DNA of 64,000 nucleotides from Elgaria multicarinata webbii (Eukaryota; Chordata; Lepidosauria; Squamata; Anguidae): NCBI RefSeq assembly GCF_023053635.1, contig NC_086171.1, forward strand, positions 17,068,006 through 17,132,005, read 5' to 3'. The stretch's first letter is position 1; each line of letters starts with the position of its first letter. The translations under genes were made by a program, and so were the position numbers. The notes under the pieces were generated by a model. The model had not been told where the DNA came from, did no database searches, and saw only the letters and a list, made by a program, of their open reading frames with translations. This document shows, one piece after another, positions 33,166 through 44,622 of the stretch.

Positions 33166-33309
33166 TTGAATTACTACTTTATTTTAACCAAACCTAAATG
33201 TGATTAAACTCCTGTCTAGGACTTCAACATTCCTCTGGTCTATTAGTATGAAAATGGAATGAAACAAAATTGAAAAGCTTGTGATATATAACACTCAAAT
33301 TCAGAGACT

Positions 33310-33447
33310 ATGTTATGGAATACCGTTTGCTGGGAAGCTGTCACCTTCACATCCTGGTGATGGGCATCCCAGTAGCCACTGTGGAAAACAGGTTGCTGGA
33401 CTAGATGAGCTTTTGGTTTGATTCAGCAAGGCTCTCCTTATGTTCTT
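33310..33447 (+). mobile_element. CR1-like 3' UTR fragment
   Basis: TTGCTGGACTAGATGAGC, TTTTGGTTTGATTCAGCAAG and GCTCTCCTTATGTTCTTG are a plus-sense CR1 terminus. Confidence 0.6.
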
Positions 33448-33481
33448 GCAGAAGTCCTCAGCATTTTGCATAGAACCTAGT

Positions 33482-33550
33482 AACAGCCTTCCCCAAACCT
33501 GAAGTTGTAGTCTACAACATCTGGAGGGCACCAGGATTTTGAAAGCTGAC
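33482..33550. mobile_element. hAT-like MITE, shortened
   Basis: CAGCCTTCCCCAAACCTG, AGTTGTAGTCTACAACATC and TGGAGGGCACCAGG. The centre is lost. Confidence 0.5.
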
Positions 33551-33686
33551 CAAATACAATCACCCCAAAATTTTTGCAAGACTATTTTAGGCCACTTACC
33601 AGGAGACATGTGGCCATACATAGGATCACACTAAGATATACACACTAAGACATACATAAGATCACAAGATCTTACTTGACATCTAA

Positions 33687-33789
33687 GGCCATGGCTAGAC
33701 CAGGCCTATCCAGGGATCATCCCTGTACATCCAAATGACACACAGGAGATACTAGGAGCCTGGGATAATCCTTAAGTCTAGCTAAGGCC
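33687..33789. mobile_element. Harbinger-like MITE, family B, with TAA duplication
   Basis: Ends GGCCATGGCTAGACC and, in reverse, GGCCTTAGCTAGAC. TAA flanks both sides (33684-33686 and 33790-33792), the TWA-type duplication of PIF/Harbinger. Length 103 bp. Confidence 0.75.
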
Positions 33790-33949
33790 TAAGATAAAAC
33801 TGACAAGGGCTAGCTGTTTCCCTTTTGCTATCCTATGTAGAGGAAAACCACTAAAATGACTGATGCTGGTGTGAATTTATATATCCTGATTTGGACTACC
33901 ACTCTGACCTTTTATATGTTAAAATATAAAACTTTATATGTTATATGAC

Positions 33950-34188
33950 AGCCAGTGTGGTGTAGTGGCTGAAATGTTGGACTGGGAGTCAGGAGATCCG
34001 GGTTCTTGTCCCCACTCTGCCATGGAAACCCACTGGCTGACTCTGAGCCAGTCAAAGACTTTCAGTCCAACTACCCCATAGGGTTGTTGTTGTGAGGATA
34101 AAATGGACAGAAGGATTATGTATGTTGCCTTGGGTTCCTTGGAGAAAAAAAGGTGGGATATAAATGCTAAAATAAAATAAATAAATAA
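33950..34188 (+). mobile_element. tRNA-derived SINE
   Basis: Full copy: GCCAGTGTGGTGTAGTGGC head, GGGTTCTTGTCCCC B-box region, CCTTGGGTTCCTTGGAG body and (AAATA)n tail. Confidence 0.85.
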
Positions 34189-34617
34189 CATATTGATCAC
34201 GAATTATCTTTCAACTAAAGGAATTGAAATTGGAATAGGAATGTCATATTTAAACAAATGGATCAAGATTATTTTCTTCCTCATTATTCTGAGTGTTCCA
34301 GACCAGAATTTCTAAAACCTCTTGATAGGCATAAACACAGTATAACAAATACTTAGTTCCCCTTTAGCAACATGTTGATACAAAGGAAGCCTTGGAAGAG
34401 AATTTGCTGGTAACAGTGCCATCTACAGCAATCAGAAGTTTGGGAATGGTGGGGAGGGAATTTTTGCTCAGAAGTGTGGGAAAATGAGACTTGCTCTAGG
34501 GGGGCAGCCATCACTAATACCAGGAGAGGGAGCAGCACAAAAAGGGGGCTATTTATGTTCTCTCATTTGTAGATTTTGGGATGCACTCGTTCGATTTAAG
34601 CCTTGCCAGTTCCTTTC

Positions 34618-34765
34618 AGGTGGATAATAGTACAACCAGCATTGCAGAAACCTTTGCACACCAAAGGTTCCAGGTTCAGTACCCAGCATCTATAGGTAGA
34701 GGAAATTCTGGAGCCACTGCCAATGCAATACTGAGCTAAATGCACAAATGGACTGACTAACATGG
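34618..34765 (+). mobile_element. SINE family X
   Basis: CAAAGGTTCCAGGTTCAGTA (tRNA B-box-like), CCCAGCATCTATAGGTAG, GGAGCCACTGCCAATGC and AATACTGAGCTAAATG. The opposite strand of 4387-4466 matches the last part. Confidence 0.55.
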
Positions 34766-34810
34766 GAAGCAAGTTAGACTATGCATTAATCAAGTCCACT
34801 ACTGGCTACT

Positions 34811-34932
34811 CTAGCTTTCCCCAACCTGGTGCCCTCCAGACTACAGATCTCAGAATTCCTGACCATTGGCCATGTTGGCTGGGGCCAATGGGAGTTCAAA
34901 TCCAGAACATCTGGAGAGCATTGGAGAAGACT
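34811..34932. mobile_element. hAT-like foldback MITE
   Basis: CTAGCTTTCCCCAACCTGG, GCCCTCCAGACTACAG, centre ATTGGCCATGTTGGCTGG, and the right arm GGGAGTTCAAATCCAG with ACATCTGGAGAGCATTGG. Confidence 0.65.
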
Positions 34933-35819
34933 GCTTTACATGTCTATTCAATAGTACAGCCACTGAGTTCAACGGGGCTTACTTCCATGGAAGTGGGTAT
35001 AGCCTTGTTTACTTAACAGTGAGGAAATGCAACACTCCTGGATCTAGGGCTGGTATCTAAGTCGTTCAAAAAAACACACAAAAGAGCACATTTATTACAC
35101 CAAACAAATAATCACGTAGTTAAAGCACTAATTATTTGTGCATCAGTATTTGGAGGCAGTAGCGCAGGGAATGGGGAGACAATGCTGTAAAATTTCTACT
35201 TCCTTGGCTTTAGATGTTACTGTTCCAACCAGTGCTGTCTAAAGATTCTATGATGACTATCTGCCTAGCAATCAGGCCAGGTAACATCCACGTTTTGCTT
35301 CATAGGGGACAGGGCATTTCAGCAATCTGCAGCTCCTCTCTCTTCCTGGTGGCAGGAATGACAGGTGAAGCCTCTGAGGAAATTATGGAAGCATCCACTC
35401 TCCTAGTCTTCCTATTTGCTGCCTCTCACTCCCCAACCATTAAATATTTGTTGAATTGTTTGGGTGATGAGTTGTTTGTTTTAAATCCCCAGATCAAGTT
35501 GGGGGTCAACCCCTGGATCATCATTCAACACAGTATCTCACCATTTAAGCCATCTCTGGTGGAAGCACTGCACTGTTAGAATCCAGTTGTCCTACGTACT
35601 TTTCACTTTTGATGGAGAACAGTTTGTATAGAACTGTACTTCAGAAAGATCACTTTACAGCACTTTAATTAATGGTTGCTTACACCTTAAAATGAGACAG
35701 ATTATTATCGTTGGGAAGGACTGCATTTGGGGATTGAACTTTTTTAGAATGGATTTCCTAACACTATTAGTAGCATTCGGTGGCTAAAAACTGTATTTTT
35801 TAAAACAACAACAACATGA
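34933..35819. other. Intergenic region downstream of POLR1F
   Basis: Between the MITE and the POLR1F poly(A) signal. One foldback-motif copy at 34960-35000 (TTCAACGGGGCTTACTTCC). A 121-codon plus-strand open stretch at 35214-35579 has no recognised domain. Confidence 0.4.
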
Positions 35820-35998
35820 TTCTCTTTTCTTAGATTGTTTATTTTCTGCTTTTACACATCTTCTCAATGTGCATATATACAGCATTTACAACGGAACTCC
35901 CTCAGTGGCATTAAAATGAAGCATAATTAATTCAAATACATTGGACGGAAAAGCTCCATATTCAGCAAAGGCACTTTCGGCATTATTCAGACTCTTTC
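35820..35998 (-). terminator. POLR1F: POLR1F 3' UTR and poly(A) signal
   Basis: About 160-180 nt of 3' UTR follow the stop. A canonical AATAAA lies at 35843-35838 on minus, so cleavage is expected around 35815-35828. No other AATAAA is closer to the stop. Confidence 0.75.
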
Positions 35999-36329
35999 TC
36001 ATTCTTTTCTCTTCTTTTTAGCTTTGGGTTTTGACAACTCCAGGAGTCCATTTTCTTCTTCAGAAAGTTTTTTCCTTTTCTTAGATTTGCCATGGCCACT
36101 GTGGTAGCCACTTGAGTCACTGGCATGCATTCCCAAGTCGGCTCTGTCTTGCCCACTCTCTCTCTCTGGCATGTCATATATCCCGTAATCAATGTGATTG
36201 TTCTGCTTCTCTCCATCTTCAATCCCAGACATCGTTACATCAATCTCCATCTCCTCTGTATCATCTTGTACATCACAGTGCTTTTCATGTTCTTTCCTGC
36301 AGTTTTCCTGTGGGGTGTCTTTGCCAGTG
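35999..36329 (-). CDS. POLR1F: POLR1F coding exon 4 (C-terminal tail)
   Basis: 331 bases including the stop. Acceptor CAATCTAG|CACTGG. It encodes an acidic, repeat-free tail with DSSGYHSGHGKSKKRKKLSEE, matching the human GSDSSGYQSDHKKKKKK region. The lysine-rich stretches are shorter than in human. Confidence 0.93.
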
Positions 36330-39300
36330 CTAGATTGCAAAAATAAAGCAGAGAATGAGCTTTCGAAGAATATTGTATTGAAACAGTATCACAAGAACAA
36401 TAATTAGATCTAAAATTTCAAGCTACTTAGGGTGCATGTTTAAACAAACAAACAAACAAAAAAGTCCTATAACTCCAAGCACACCCCAGCCAGCCATGTT
36501 TTTTTCTGTCTAAACATGCATAGGATTGTGCCTTTATTCATTCAGCCATATTCCTATTCTATATTATCTATTCATTTTCCTATTTCTACTTCTTGGCAAA
36601 GATCTTTCCCCCCACTTTTTTACAAGCTTACTAAATTGAGTGCAGGCTTGCCATTAACTGAAAACTTGACAGTTAAGCTCAAAATCACTGTATGCTTTAC
36701 TACTATCACCTTAAGCATTACCCTCATTTGCCAGTCTAAAGTAACTTTCACATCTGATGATAACTGAAACTTCACAAGCCATTTGTCCCACCATTACATT
36801 GTTGTCTGTGGTAACCCTCCCCCTCATTTTCAAGTATCTTTCAAATTCTCAAAGATCCTACACACCTGTTCCCCAGTCCTTAAGATTCAGCATCTGGTTA
36901 ACCTGAGATGTATATCAGAGACGTCCAAGCTCCTTTTACATTCTACACAACAAAAACAACTTTGCTCTTTATCCTACATGCTTAAACTCTTTCTATTGAA
37001 GTACTGTGTAAAAGCCACGTTATTATGTACCTGTGTCGAGACAATTTTCCTCGCATGCAGAACACTCCAACGCCATCTGAATCAAAATGCAATACTTTAA
37101 ATACCAGTCTAGAGCCTATTTGAAAGCCAAGGTTCATCCATTCGTCAGCTGATAAGTGATCAGGCTTTGCAATAGAAGCATTGAAACATCCATGTACTAG
37201 ACAGCCTATGTGGCTAGGTGCCACTTTATTGATTATACCCTGGGAAAACACAAGACATGTTAGGAGTATGCCATACCACATTTGTGTGGTGAAATCACAC
37301 CATAACTCACAGTTGATTTACCATGTCCTTACACCAGTGGAGGGGAACCTCTGGTTCTGCGGGACTAATCTGGCCTACGGATGTTCCCCAGTAAACCCAG
37401 CAATGGCAAAGCAGCCCTGACACATAACCCCAGCTGGAGCTCCAATGAACACTTCGTGCTGCAGCAACAATAATATATCTGGTGTAACATTCTCTGACCT
37501 GTGGAGAGCTTGGGGGGGGGGGAGGAGGAGAGAATTTGGCCCCTCTCCCCAACTCAGTTCCCCTCTCCCACCTTACTAGATTCAGTATGGAAAATATAAG
37601 ATGCAGTTTAGAAGTTATCACTAAACAGAGTTCAGCTTCACAAATACTTGAAGTCTGTAGGCAGATTTTTTTTAAAAAAAAAAAAGTGTAATGCTCACTA
37701 CAGAATATGGCCCCATCTTTAGCAGCACACTGAAGAAAATCTGGTTGCTTTTGGAGCTGCATAAAATGAGTATGGAACTAAGGTGAACGCATGGAAGTGA
37801 AATACACATATTTAAGTCATCAACTTCAATTACTTTTAGGAACCAACTGGCTGAGAATTCTTTAACATTTGAGATTCGTAAACCTTGATCTGCATCTATT
37901 TAGACAATTAATATTGCAGATATCCTAAATACGGTTATTAAAAAAGATGAACCAGTCACAGTGCAGGTATTTTGACTTTAAAATACAATATTCAAAGTTT
38001 GTTCTATGACAGTTGTGAAGCTATTTGACGATGTGATTTTTGTGAAATGCTTCACCAGCAATTGTGATTTCTTGTCCACACAGAATGATTTAAAAAGGAC
38101 ACCATTTACCTACAGTTTTCGGTAGCATTCCACAACTGTTATTGCAAGGAATAATTAAACAGCGCTTCCCTCAAATACAGGCAACAACAGTATTTTGGCT
38201 AGGTATTGACTTCAATGGATTTAAGCATGCCAAATATTACATAAGAAGATAAATGCCTTGAAGAAAGAAGCCCTAAATATCACACCCTATAGTAATACAA
38301 GTCAAGTGGTTAGATTTACCACAGGGTACTTTTATCACCTATCAGAAAGGCTCCATTTTAAGCATTGTAAGAAATTGTCAATCATGCATGAATTACATAC
38401 CACAAGTTTTTTCCCTGGTTTAGGCTGAAATACGACAAAATTTGCTTCAATGTCCAGATGGATAGCTCCTATGTCATCAATTATATCTCCCAGTTCTTTT
38501 GTTATTTTAATATCATCATAAGCCACAGGAACACCTTGAAAACTGCAAAATAGAAGAAACCACTTATCAACTAAAAAAGACTGTCAACAGGTACATTTAA
38601 GGGCCATAAACCATTTTAAGAGCAAATGGAGCCAATAACTGTAAAAGGTACAACCTGTTGGTCATTTTATGGCTGTCATGGACAAGCAAGGGGAAGAGGT
38701 ATTTTCTTCTGCAGATAAAGTTTATAGCGAAGATTGCAATCATGACTCTTAGAGCAAGGCACAGTCAGAAATAATTTAAATGCATGGAAGAACAGCAACA
38801 TGGATGCAGAACTTATAATACTAAGAAAAATGCTACAGTAAAGGGATCATGGTATAGTAGTGGATCATGGTCTAGCTCTGGATCACTAGCCAATTTTCTT
38901 GTGGACTATTTAGAGGTCCATGTCGGTGGGAGGCTTGCAAAGAGTGCTGGACTATATGGATCTTTGAACCAGTATAATATATTTTCTAATACTACTCAGA
39001 ATCACTTAGCAAAGGTCCAGCTCCAGAAGGTGGTGGGGTTTTGTACATTTCCAAGCCTAGCAAAGAACTCATTGCAATAGCAGCACTCTTCCCCCTCAAA
39101 GAAAGTCAGAGGCAATGAGAAAAAAATTGCAGTTTCCCACTTCTTCCCAGTAGAGTGGGCCCACTGTGAGTATGGACCTGCTGGTTCTACCAAAATCCTG
39201 AAGCCACCACTGCTTATGACTTAAATTTTTAAAACAAGAATGTAAATATAACACACACAGGTGTATCACAGCAATTTTAGTAAAACAATTAAGTAGATCA

Positions 39301-39938
39301 CAGGGCACAGATGTTAGTTGTCGACCAAGATATCACAAGCAGGACTTGAGTGCAACAGCACCCTCCCACTCATGTTCCCCAGCATAAGCTTACTTGCAAG
39401 TGTTCAGGAAAGCACTGAAGACCCCCTTGTTTTCACTGGTCTTCCCATAGTGTCCTGGCCTGCTGGTGTTATTGGTAATTCTCATTTGTATATATTTTTT
39501 ATTAAACACATACTTATTTTTTTATTATTTGTATGGTTTTTTTAAAAAAATCTTGTTCACCACCTTGAGAAAATTTCACTCCTGAAGGCGGCAAAAAGGC
39601 AGATAAGACGCTTCCTGAGTGGTTCTTCTTGGAGGACGGAGGAGAGCTGCTTCTTCTCTGCCCGCACAAGAGGGCATTTTAGGCCGCCGGGTACGTTTCA
39701 CGCGCGCGCGCGCACACACGCACACCTCGTACCTGTTCGAGTAGTGGCGCAGCTCCGTATCCAGTTGCGCGCAGATCCCCGTCCGCTTGCGATGCAAGAA
39801 GCGCGGCGGCAGCGCGATGTGCCTCCTGTGCGGCGTCACCACCAGGCAGGAGTAGCGGTTCTCCACCAGCCCCCGCGCAGCCTCGAAGGAAGGCAGCTCG
39901 ACGACAGGGGGAGCTGCCTCGACCGCCTCTTCCGCCAT
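35999..39938 (-). CDS. POLR1F: DNA-directed RNA polymerase I subunit RPA43
   Basis: Host gene encoding the RPA43 stalk subunit of nucleolar RNA polymerase I, which in known systems helps the initiation factor RRN3/TIF-IA dock for rDNA transcription. CDS exons on minus: 39938-39733, 38542-38401, 37239-37031 and 36329-35999. All introns are GT-AG and phases agree (AG|T Ser, complete codon, AG|C Ser). The product is 295 residues. Residues 1-116 form the RPB7/RPA43-type N-terminal domain (ENRYSCLV, RHIALPPRFLHRKRTGI, IHLDIEANFVVF). Residues 117-186 form the OB-fold region (GIINKVAPSHIGCLVHGCFN, GVFCMRGKL). Residues 187-295 are an acidic/Ser-rich tail ending in basic clusters (KKRKK, KAKKKRKE), probable nuclear/nucleolar signals. 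The human protein is about 338 residues; the difference is mainly in the tail. The start is the only ATG in frame and has a strong context (GCGCCATGG). Identity is confident. Confidence 0.95.
36433..36532. mobile_element. Foldback MITE family E in POLR1F intron 3
   Basis: TCCTATAACTCCAAGCACAC, CCCAGCCAGCCATG, then TTCTGTCTAAACATGC and ATAGGATTGTGCC. Same family as 57690-57785. Intron 3 (36330-37030) otherwise holds nothing recognised. Confidence 0.5.
37031..37239 (-). CDS. POLR1F: POLR1F coding exon 3
   Basis: 209 bases, the most conserved exon: GIINKVAPSHIGCLVHGCFN, ASIAKPDHLSADEW, FDSDGVGVFCMRGKL. Acceptor TTTTCCCAG|GGTATA, donor CACAG|GTACAT. Confidence 0.95.
37240..38400 (-). other. POLR1F: POLR1F intron 2
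   Basis: 1161 bp, GT-AG. It contains a G/C-rich short tract near 37510 and an A/T homopolymer near 37667-37685. No transposon identified with confidence. Confidence 0.8.
38401..38542 (-). CDS. POLR1F: POLR1F coding exon 2
   Basis: 142 bases encoding GVPVAYDDIKITKELGDI through KPGKKLV. Acceptor TTTTGCAG|TTTTC, donor GTG|GTATGT. The PVAYDDIK block matches human PIAYDNIK. Confidence 0.93.
38543..39732 (-). other. POLR1F: POLR1F intron 1
   Basis: 1190 bp. It has a CR1 scrap at 39312-39405 (TGCAACAGCACCCTCCCAC) and a retroelement-like tail at about 39475-39605 with CACCACCTTGAGAAAATTTC. The donor-proximal 60 bp are CpG-rich with a (CG)n(CA)n run. Confidence 0.8.
39312..39405 (-). mobile_element. 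CR1 scrap in POLR1F intron 1
   Basis: GTCGACCAAGATATCACAAG, GTGCAACAGCACCCTCCC and CATGTTCCCCAGCA are part of the CR1 3' UTR in reverse. Confidence 0.55.
39733..39938 (-). CDS. POLR1F: POLR1F coding exon 1
   Basis: 206 coding bases, 68 codons plus two bases. It begins MAEEAVEAAPPVVELPSFEA and ends ELRHYSN plus AG. The donor is CAG|GTACGAG. The first ten or so residues are variable between species; the conserved part starts at VVELPSF. Confidence 0.93.
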
Positions 39939-40300
39939 GGCGCTCTTAAACGACAACCGACCAGCCCGTTACGTCCGCCTGTCCCTGCGCCTTAACCCCG
40001 AAGCACGAGGCAGCCTCTCGTTCCTCGCGTCGTCGCGCAAAGATGACGTTCTCGTGACGAGGCGACGAATCGCACAGCTGGAAAACGCTCCTTCCTCCCT
40101 TTCCGGTGGACGCTCGGCGGCCATCTTGCGTGTGGCTTACCACCCTTCGCTCCGCCCAGCGAGGGAAATGGAACTTTCCTCTCCGGCTCCTTGCGAAGAG
40201 AGTTGATTTCTTTTCCTCCCCACGCCCGCCCGCCCCACCAGGCAAGAGGCGGCAGAGCATGCGCCCTTACGCGCTCAGCATCACTGGCCCTGGAAACTCC
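39740..40300 (-). promoter_or_regulatory. POLR1F: CpG-rich promoter region of POLR1F
   Basis: CpG density rises sharply across exon 1 and about 350 bp upstream of the ATG, against AT-rich flanks. This fits a CpG-island promoter of a housekeeping gene. No TATA box is visible near the likely start. CCATCTTGCG near 40121 resembles a YY1 site (CCATCTTG), common in such promoters. The exact transcription start cannot be fixed from sequence alone. Confidence 0.75.
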
Positions 40301-40526
40301 TCCCAGATATGCCTGATTGACCAATTCTCCCGCTCCGTTTGTATCTGCTTAAGCGTGGTTATGGGTGGTGTTTGGTATCATGTGCGCTGTTTGCATAATC
40401 GCTTCCTGCATTTTTTTATGAATAAGTTATCATGCTTTGATTGTCTATTTTTCCTTTAAGTGTTAATTAATAGCTGTATTGACTGCACAGAAAATGTGCT
40501 TATTTTTTATGCCTGCCTTTACTGAG
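40301..40526. other. No gene seen between the promoter and the L1
   Basis: Short AT-rich stretch. The L1 target site lies at its right edge. Confidence 0.5.
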
Positions 40527-40542
40527 GGATGTCCAATTTCTT
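40527..40542. repeat. L1 target-site duplication, left copy
   Basis: The 16 bases GGATGTCCAATTTCTT, repeated exactly at 46530-46545. Confidence 0.93.
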
Positions 40543-40770
40543 TTTTTCTTTTTTTTTAATAATTTTTATTCATTTTAAACACTATATAAACATAGATAAA
40601 CATTTCCAAAATATAACTGAAACAAACACAATAAGAAAAAAAATACATCAAATGTCTGCTGCATACATATTGAATAATTGTTGAGTACAAATATCAAAAA
40701 CTATTACATATGCCTTATCACACTACAACATCTTCATTCTTAACATAAAAGTGCACCCCCCACCTCGGGA

Positions 40771-43700
40771 TCATTCTTGAGTCCAAAATCTAATCATTTC
40801 TTCTGCTGGTGGTTTCCCACTTCCCTTAGTAAACACGAACACTAGGAACTGTTTCCAGATTCCTTCGAACTCATTTATTTTAGTTACGCCTTTTCTCCAC
40901 TTAATATTGCATGTCAATTTATCATTAATGGCTATGTCCCATACTACTTTATACCATTCCTCAATAGAATATTCCCCTTGGATCTTCCAGTTCCTAGCTA
41001 TCATCAATCGTGCTGCAACCAACAAACTCGATATCAGCTCTATAGTTCCTTTTCCACACTTTATATCTTCAAATAGTGACAGCAATGCTATTTTTGGTGT
41101 TTGTTCTATTTTCATTCCCACTATTTCTTCAATTTCTGAGAACACCATCTTCCATAATCTTTGTACATATTTGCATTGCCACCACATATGTAAATACGTT
41201 CCTTTTTCCCCACATCCTCTCCAACAATTTGCTGAATGTTGATCACTTATCTTATTCAATCTAACCGGGGTTAGGTACCACCTCCATAAAATTTTAAAAT
41301 AATTCTCCTTTATTCTTACTGATAAACTTCTCAACACTCTTTGTTTCCATAGTCCCTCCCAGCTCTGTCGCCCTATTTGTATCTTCAAATCTGATTCCCA
41401 AATCATTTTCTCTGTATTCTCTCTAAACTCCTTCTCTAACAATATTTTATATATTTCACTCATTAATCCTTTTGAAACTATACTACCTCCTTTTCCTTTC
41501 TCCTTACTTACTACTAATTCTTCAAACCTCGTCATCTTTCTGCACATTCTATTATCTTTAATCCACTTTTTATTCCATTGTTCTAATTGACCATATTCTA
41601 GCCAAGATAGCTTCTTCTCCTTTAACAAATTTTCCATATCTTCTCTTGTTTTAATATCTCTTACCCAATCCTTTAATTTTATTTTATTTTTCTCTTTTAA
41701 TATTTTACATAATCTGCCCTTTAGATCCTCTGGGAAATTCTTTAACTTTATTATCGGTGCTAAGGGAGAGTTGCTCGGAAGCAGCTTCCCTTTAAATTTA
41801 CTCCAAATTTCCCATTGAGTCCTCAGGAGTGGATTATCTATACTTCCAACCCACTTTCTTCCTCCATCTTAAAAAAAAACATTCTCCAGATTCATCTCTA
41901 CCTTACTTATGATTTTTTCTTCCATCCAATATAAATCTCCTACTCCCATAATTGCTTCTACAACATGTCTACAACATCTATTTGCTACGTAGTATAATTT
42001 TATGTTTGGGAGACCCATTCCCCCCTTTTTTTGGCTTAGGTACCAATTATTTTTATTCACTCTTGCTCTCTTTTCTCCATTACAATATTTATTAATAATA
42101 TTTTGCCAACTTTTTATCTCGGTTTCTGATATTTTTATAGGTAGCATCCTAAATACAAAATTAATTTTAGCTAATATCTTCATTTTTATCAAAGCTATTC
42201 TCCCAAACCAAGATAAATTTAATCTTTTATATTTCTCCAATTTCTCTAGTACCTCCTTCTTTAACCTCGTTAAATTTTCCCTTTCTAAATTCTCTAGATT
42301 TTTTGTAATTTTAATTCCCAAATATTTAATCTCGTTCTTAACTTTCAATTCCATTCCCTTAAATTCCCAATCCTTTTCTTCCTTCTTAGTATAGTTAAAC
42401 AACATCATCTCTGATTTAGACCAATTTATTTTTAACCCTGTAATTTCCTCAAATTCCCTCAACTGATATTTAATTCTTTCTAATTTTCTTAATGGATTCT
42501 TAATGGTCAATAAAGTATCATCCGCAAACATGTTTAGCTTTATTTCCCTTACCTCTCCAGTTCCTTCTAATTCTTTATCCTCCCTTAGTGCCTTCGCCAA
42601 AACTTCCATAACCATTACAAAAAGGACCGGCGAGAGCGGACATCCTTGTCTTGTTCCTCTGGCTAGTCGTATCTTTTCAGTAAGTCCGTCATTTACCACC
42701 ACTACCGCCGTATTTTGGGAATATAGCTGTTCTATTACATTTTTAAATTTATTTCCAAATCCCAATTTATCTATAATACTCTTTAGTGCCTGCCAGCTCA
42801 CACAATCAAAAGCTTTAAAAATATCTAATGCCATAATACCTGCCTTAATATTTGCTTTTTTTATTACATTTATTACATTTAAAACTCTACCCACTAAATT
42901 ATGCATATGTCTTCCTACCACAAACCCACATTGATCTGCTCCTATATATTCTGCCAAAAATTTATTTAGTCGTTTGGCCATAATAGATGTAAAAATTTTA
43001 GCATCCTGATTTATTAAAGAAATAGGTCTATAAGAATCGGGATTAGTCAAATCTTTATCTGGTTTTGGGATCAGAATTATCACTGAATGTTCCCATGATT
43101 CAGGTATCTTCTCTCCTGATAATATCCTATTATAAAGTTCCATTAATTTTGGAACTAAACAATCTTTGAAGACCTTATAATATTCTGGACCCAAACCATC
43201 TGCTCCTGGTGATTTACCCACTTTTAACTTATCAATAACTTCTTCAACTTCTCTTTGAGTTATTACTGACTCCATTAACTCCTTATATTCTGATTTTATT
43301 TCCTTCTTTATAAACCTTCCAATATACTCCTCCACCTTTTCTTGTTGAATTTCTTTACCCTTGTACAATTCCTGATAAAATTCCTGAAAATTTTTTATTT
43401 TAGCTTTCATTGCATGACAATAATTCCCTCGGCTATCTTTCAACGTTTCTATCCCATTCCTCCCTTTTTCTTTTTGTGTGAGCTTGGCAAGCAACCTCGA
43501 GTTCTTATCACTGTTTTCAAAATATTCCCTTTTCATATACATTAAATTCTTTTGAATCTCTTCTATATTTAAGTTTTCTAATTGTTTCTTCTTAGCTTGT
43601 ATTTCCACTAATTTATATTTATCTTTACTTCGCCAATATCTTTCCTCCAAGTTTTTAATTTCTATCTCTAACTTTTCCTGTTCTGCACGTTGTTGTCTTT

Positions 43701-44622
43701 TTAAACTACATGTTTCTCTAATACAGATTCCTCTTGCTACAGCCTTCATGGTGTCCCAAATGACTGACCCAGCTGTTCCTCCTTTTTCATTAATTTCCCA
43801 TGACTCCGACAGTTCCTTCCGAATTTTATCTACTATTTTATTGTATTTCAATATCTTTGTGTTCAACTTCCATCTATATGCCTCTTTATAATCTTTCTTA
43901 ACTGTAAATTCTAAACTTAACAAGGCATGATCAGTTACTTTTATTACCCCCATTTCCATTTTACAAATCCTCGTTGCAAAGTCTTTTGAAACAAATATAT
44001 AATCTATCCTGGAGTATGTATGATGAACTGGGGAAAAGTATGAAAATCCAGGCCTATTCCCGTTAAGTAAGCGCCACGAATCTAAATAATCATTTTCTTT
44101 TACTAATTTATTCAATATAGTCATATTGTTCCTCTTTTCAGCATTAGTGGGATTTGACCTGTCCCTTTTATTATCCATAACCATATTAAAATCCCCAGCT
44201 AATATAGCATACCCCTCCTTAAATTCTTCTATTTCTTTAAACAGCTTTATAAAAAACTCTCTATGCCTCTCATTTGGGGCATAAACATTAATCAAAGTAT
44301 AGACCTTTCCCTCAATTTTACCTTTTAACATAAGATATCTACCCTTATCATCCTTTTTTACCTCTTCTAATATAAACCCACTTTTTTTTGAAATCAAAGT
44401 GGCCACTCCATTTTTTTTTGATGTCCCTAATGACTTTTCATAATAGGCTAACCACTTTAATTTTATCATATTCGAATTCTCGGAGCCTTGGTGTGTCTCT
44501 TGGATCATTATAATATCTGATCCCTCTTTATTAAGCATTTGTTCTATTCTCTTCCTTTTCACGACTGCCCCTAAACCTTTAACATTGAGTGTTGATACCT
44601 TTATCTTTTTATCCATAATCAC
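40771..44622 (-). CDS. L1 ORF2 protein (endonuclease-reverse transcriptase), one internal stop
   Basis: A single reading frame of 1,284 codons interrupted once by TAA at 41868-41866, next to a run of nine T. Residues 1-235 are the APE-type endonuclease: LNVKGL, IQETH, NVYAPN, GDFNMVMD, RIDYIF and DHALLSLEF. Residues about 450-770 are the RT: SPGADGLGPEYYK, IPKPDKDLTNPDSYRPISLI, MALDIFKAFDCVSW, TRQGCPLSPVLF and FADDTLLTI (catalytic Asp pair). The carboxy part, after the stop, has the Cys-rich knuckle CWRGCGEKGTYLHMWWQC. The frame is the same on both sides of the stop, so a single base change or a run-length compensation would explain it. The usual first ATG context MIMDKKIKVS was taken as the start. 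Without suppression the product would lack its last 366 residues. Confidence 0.93.

Noticed and set aside
1-35000. FERD3L or TWIST1 coding exon
   Set aside because: No bHLH coding sequence was found on either strand in this window.
35214-35579. 121-codon plus-strand open frame downstream of POLR1F
   Set aside because: No recognisable domain, no splice or poly(A) context.
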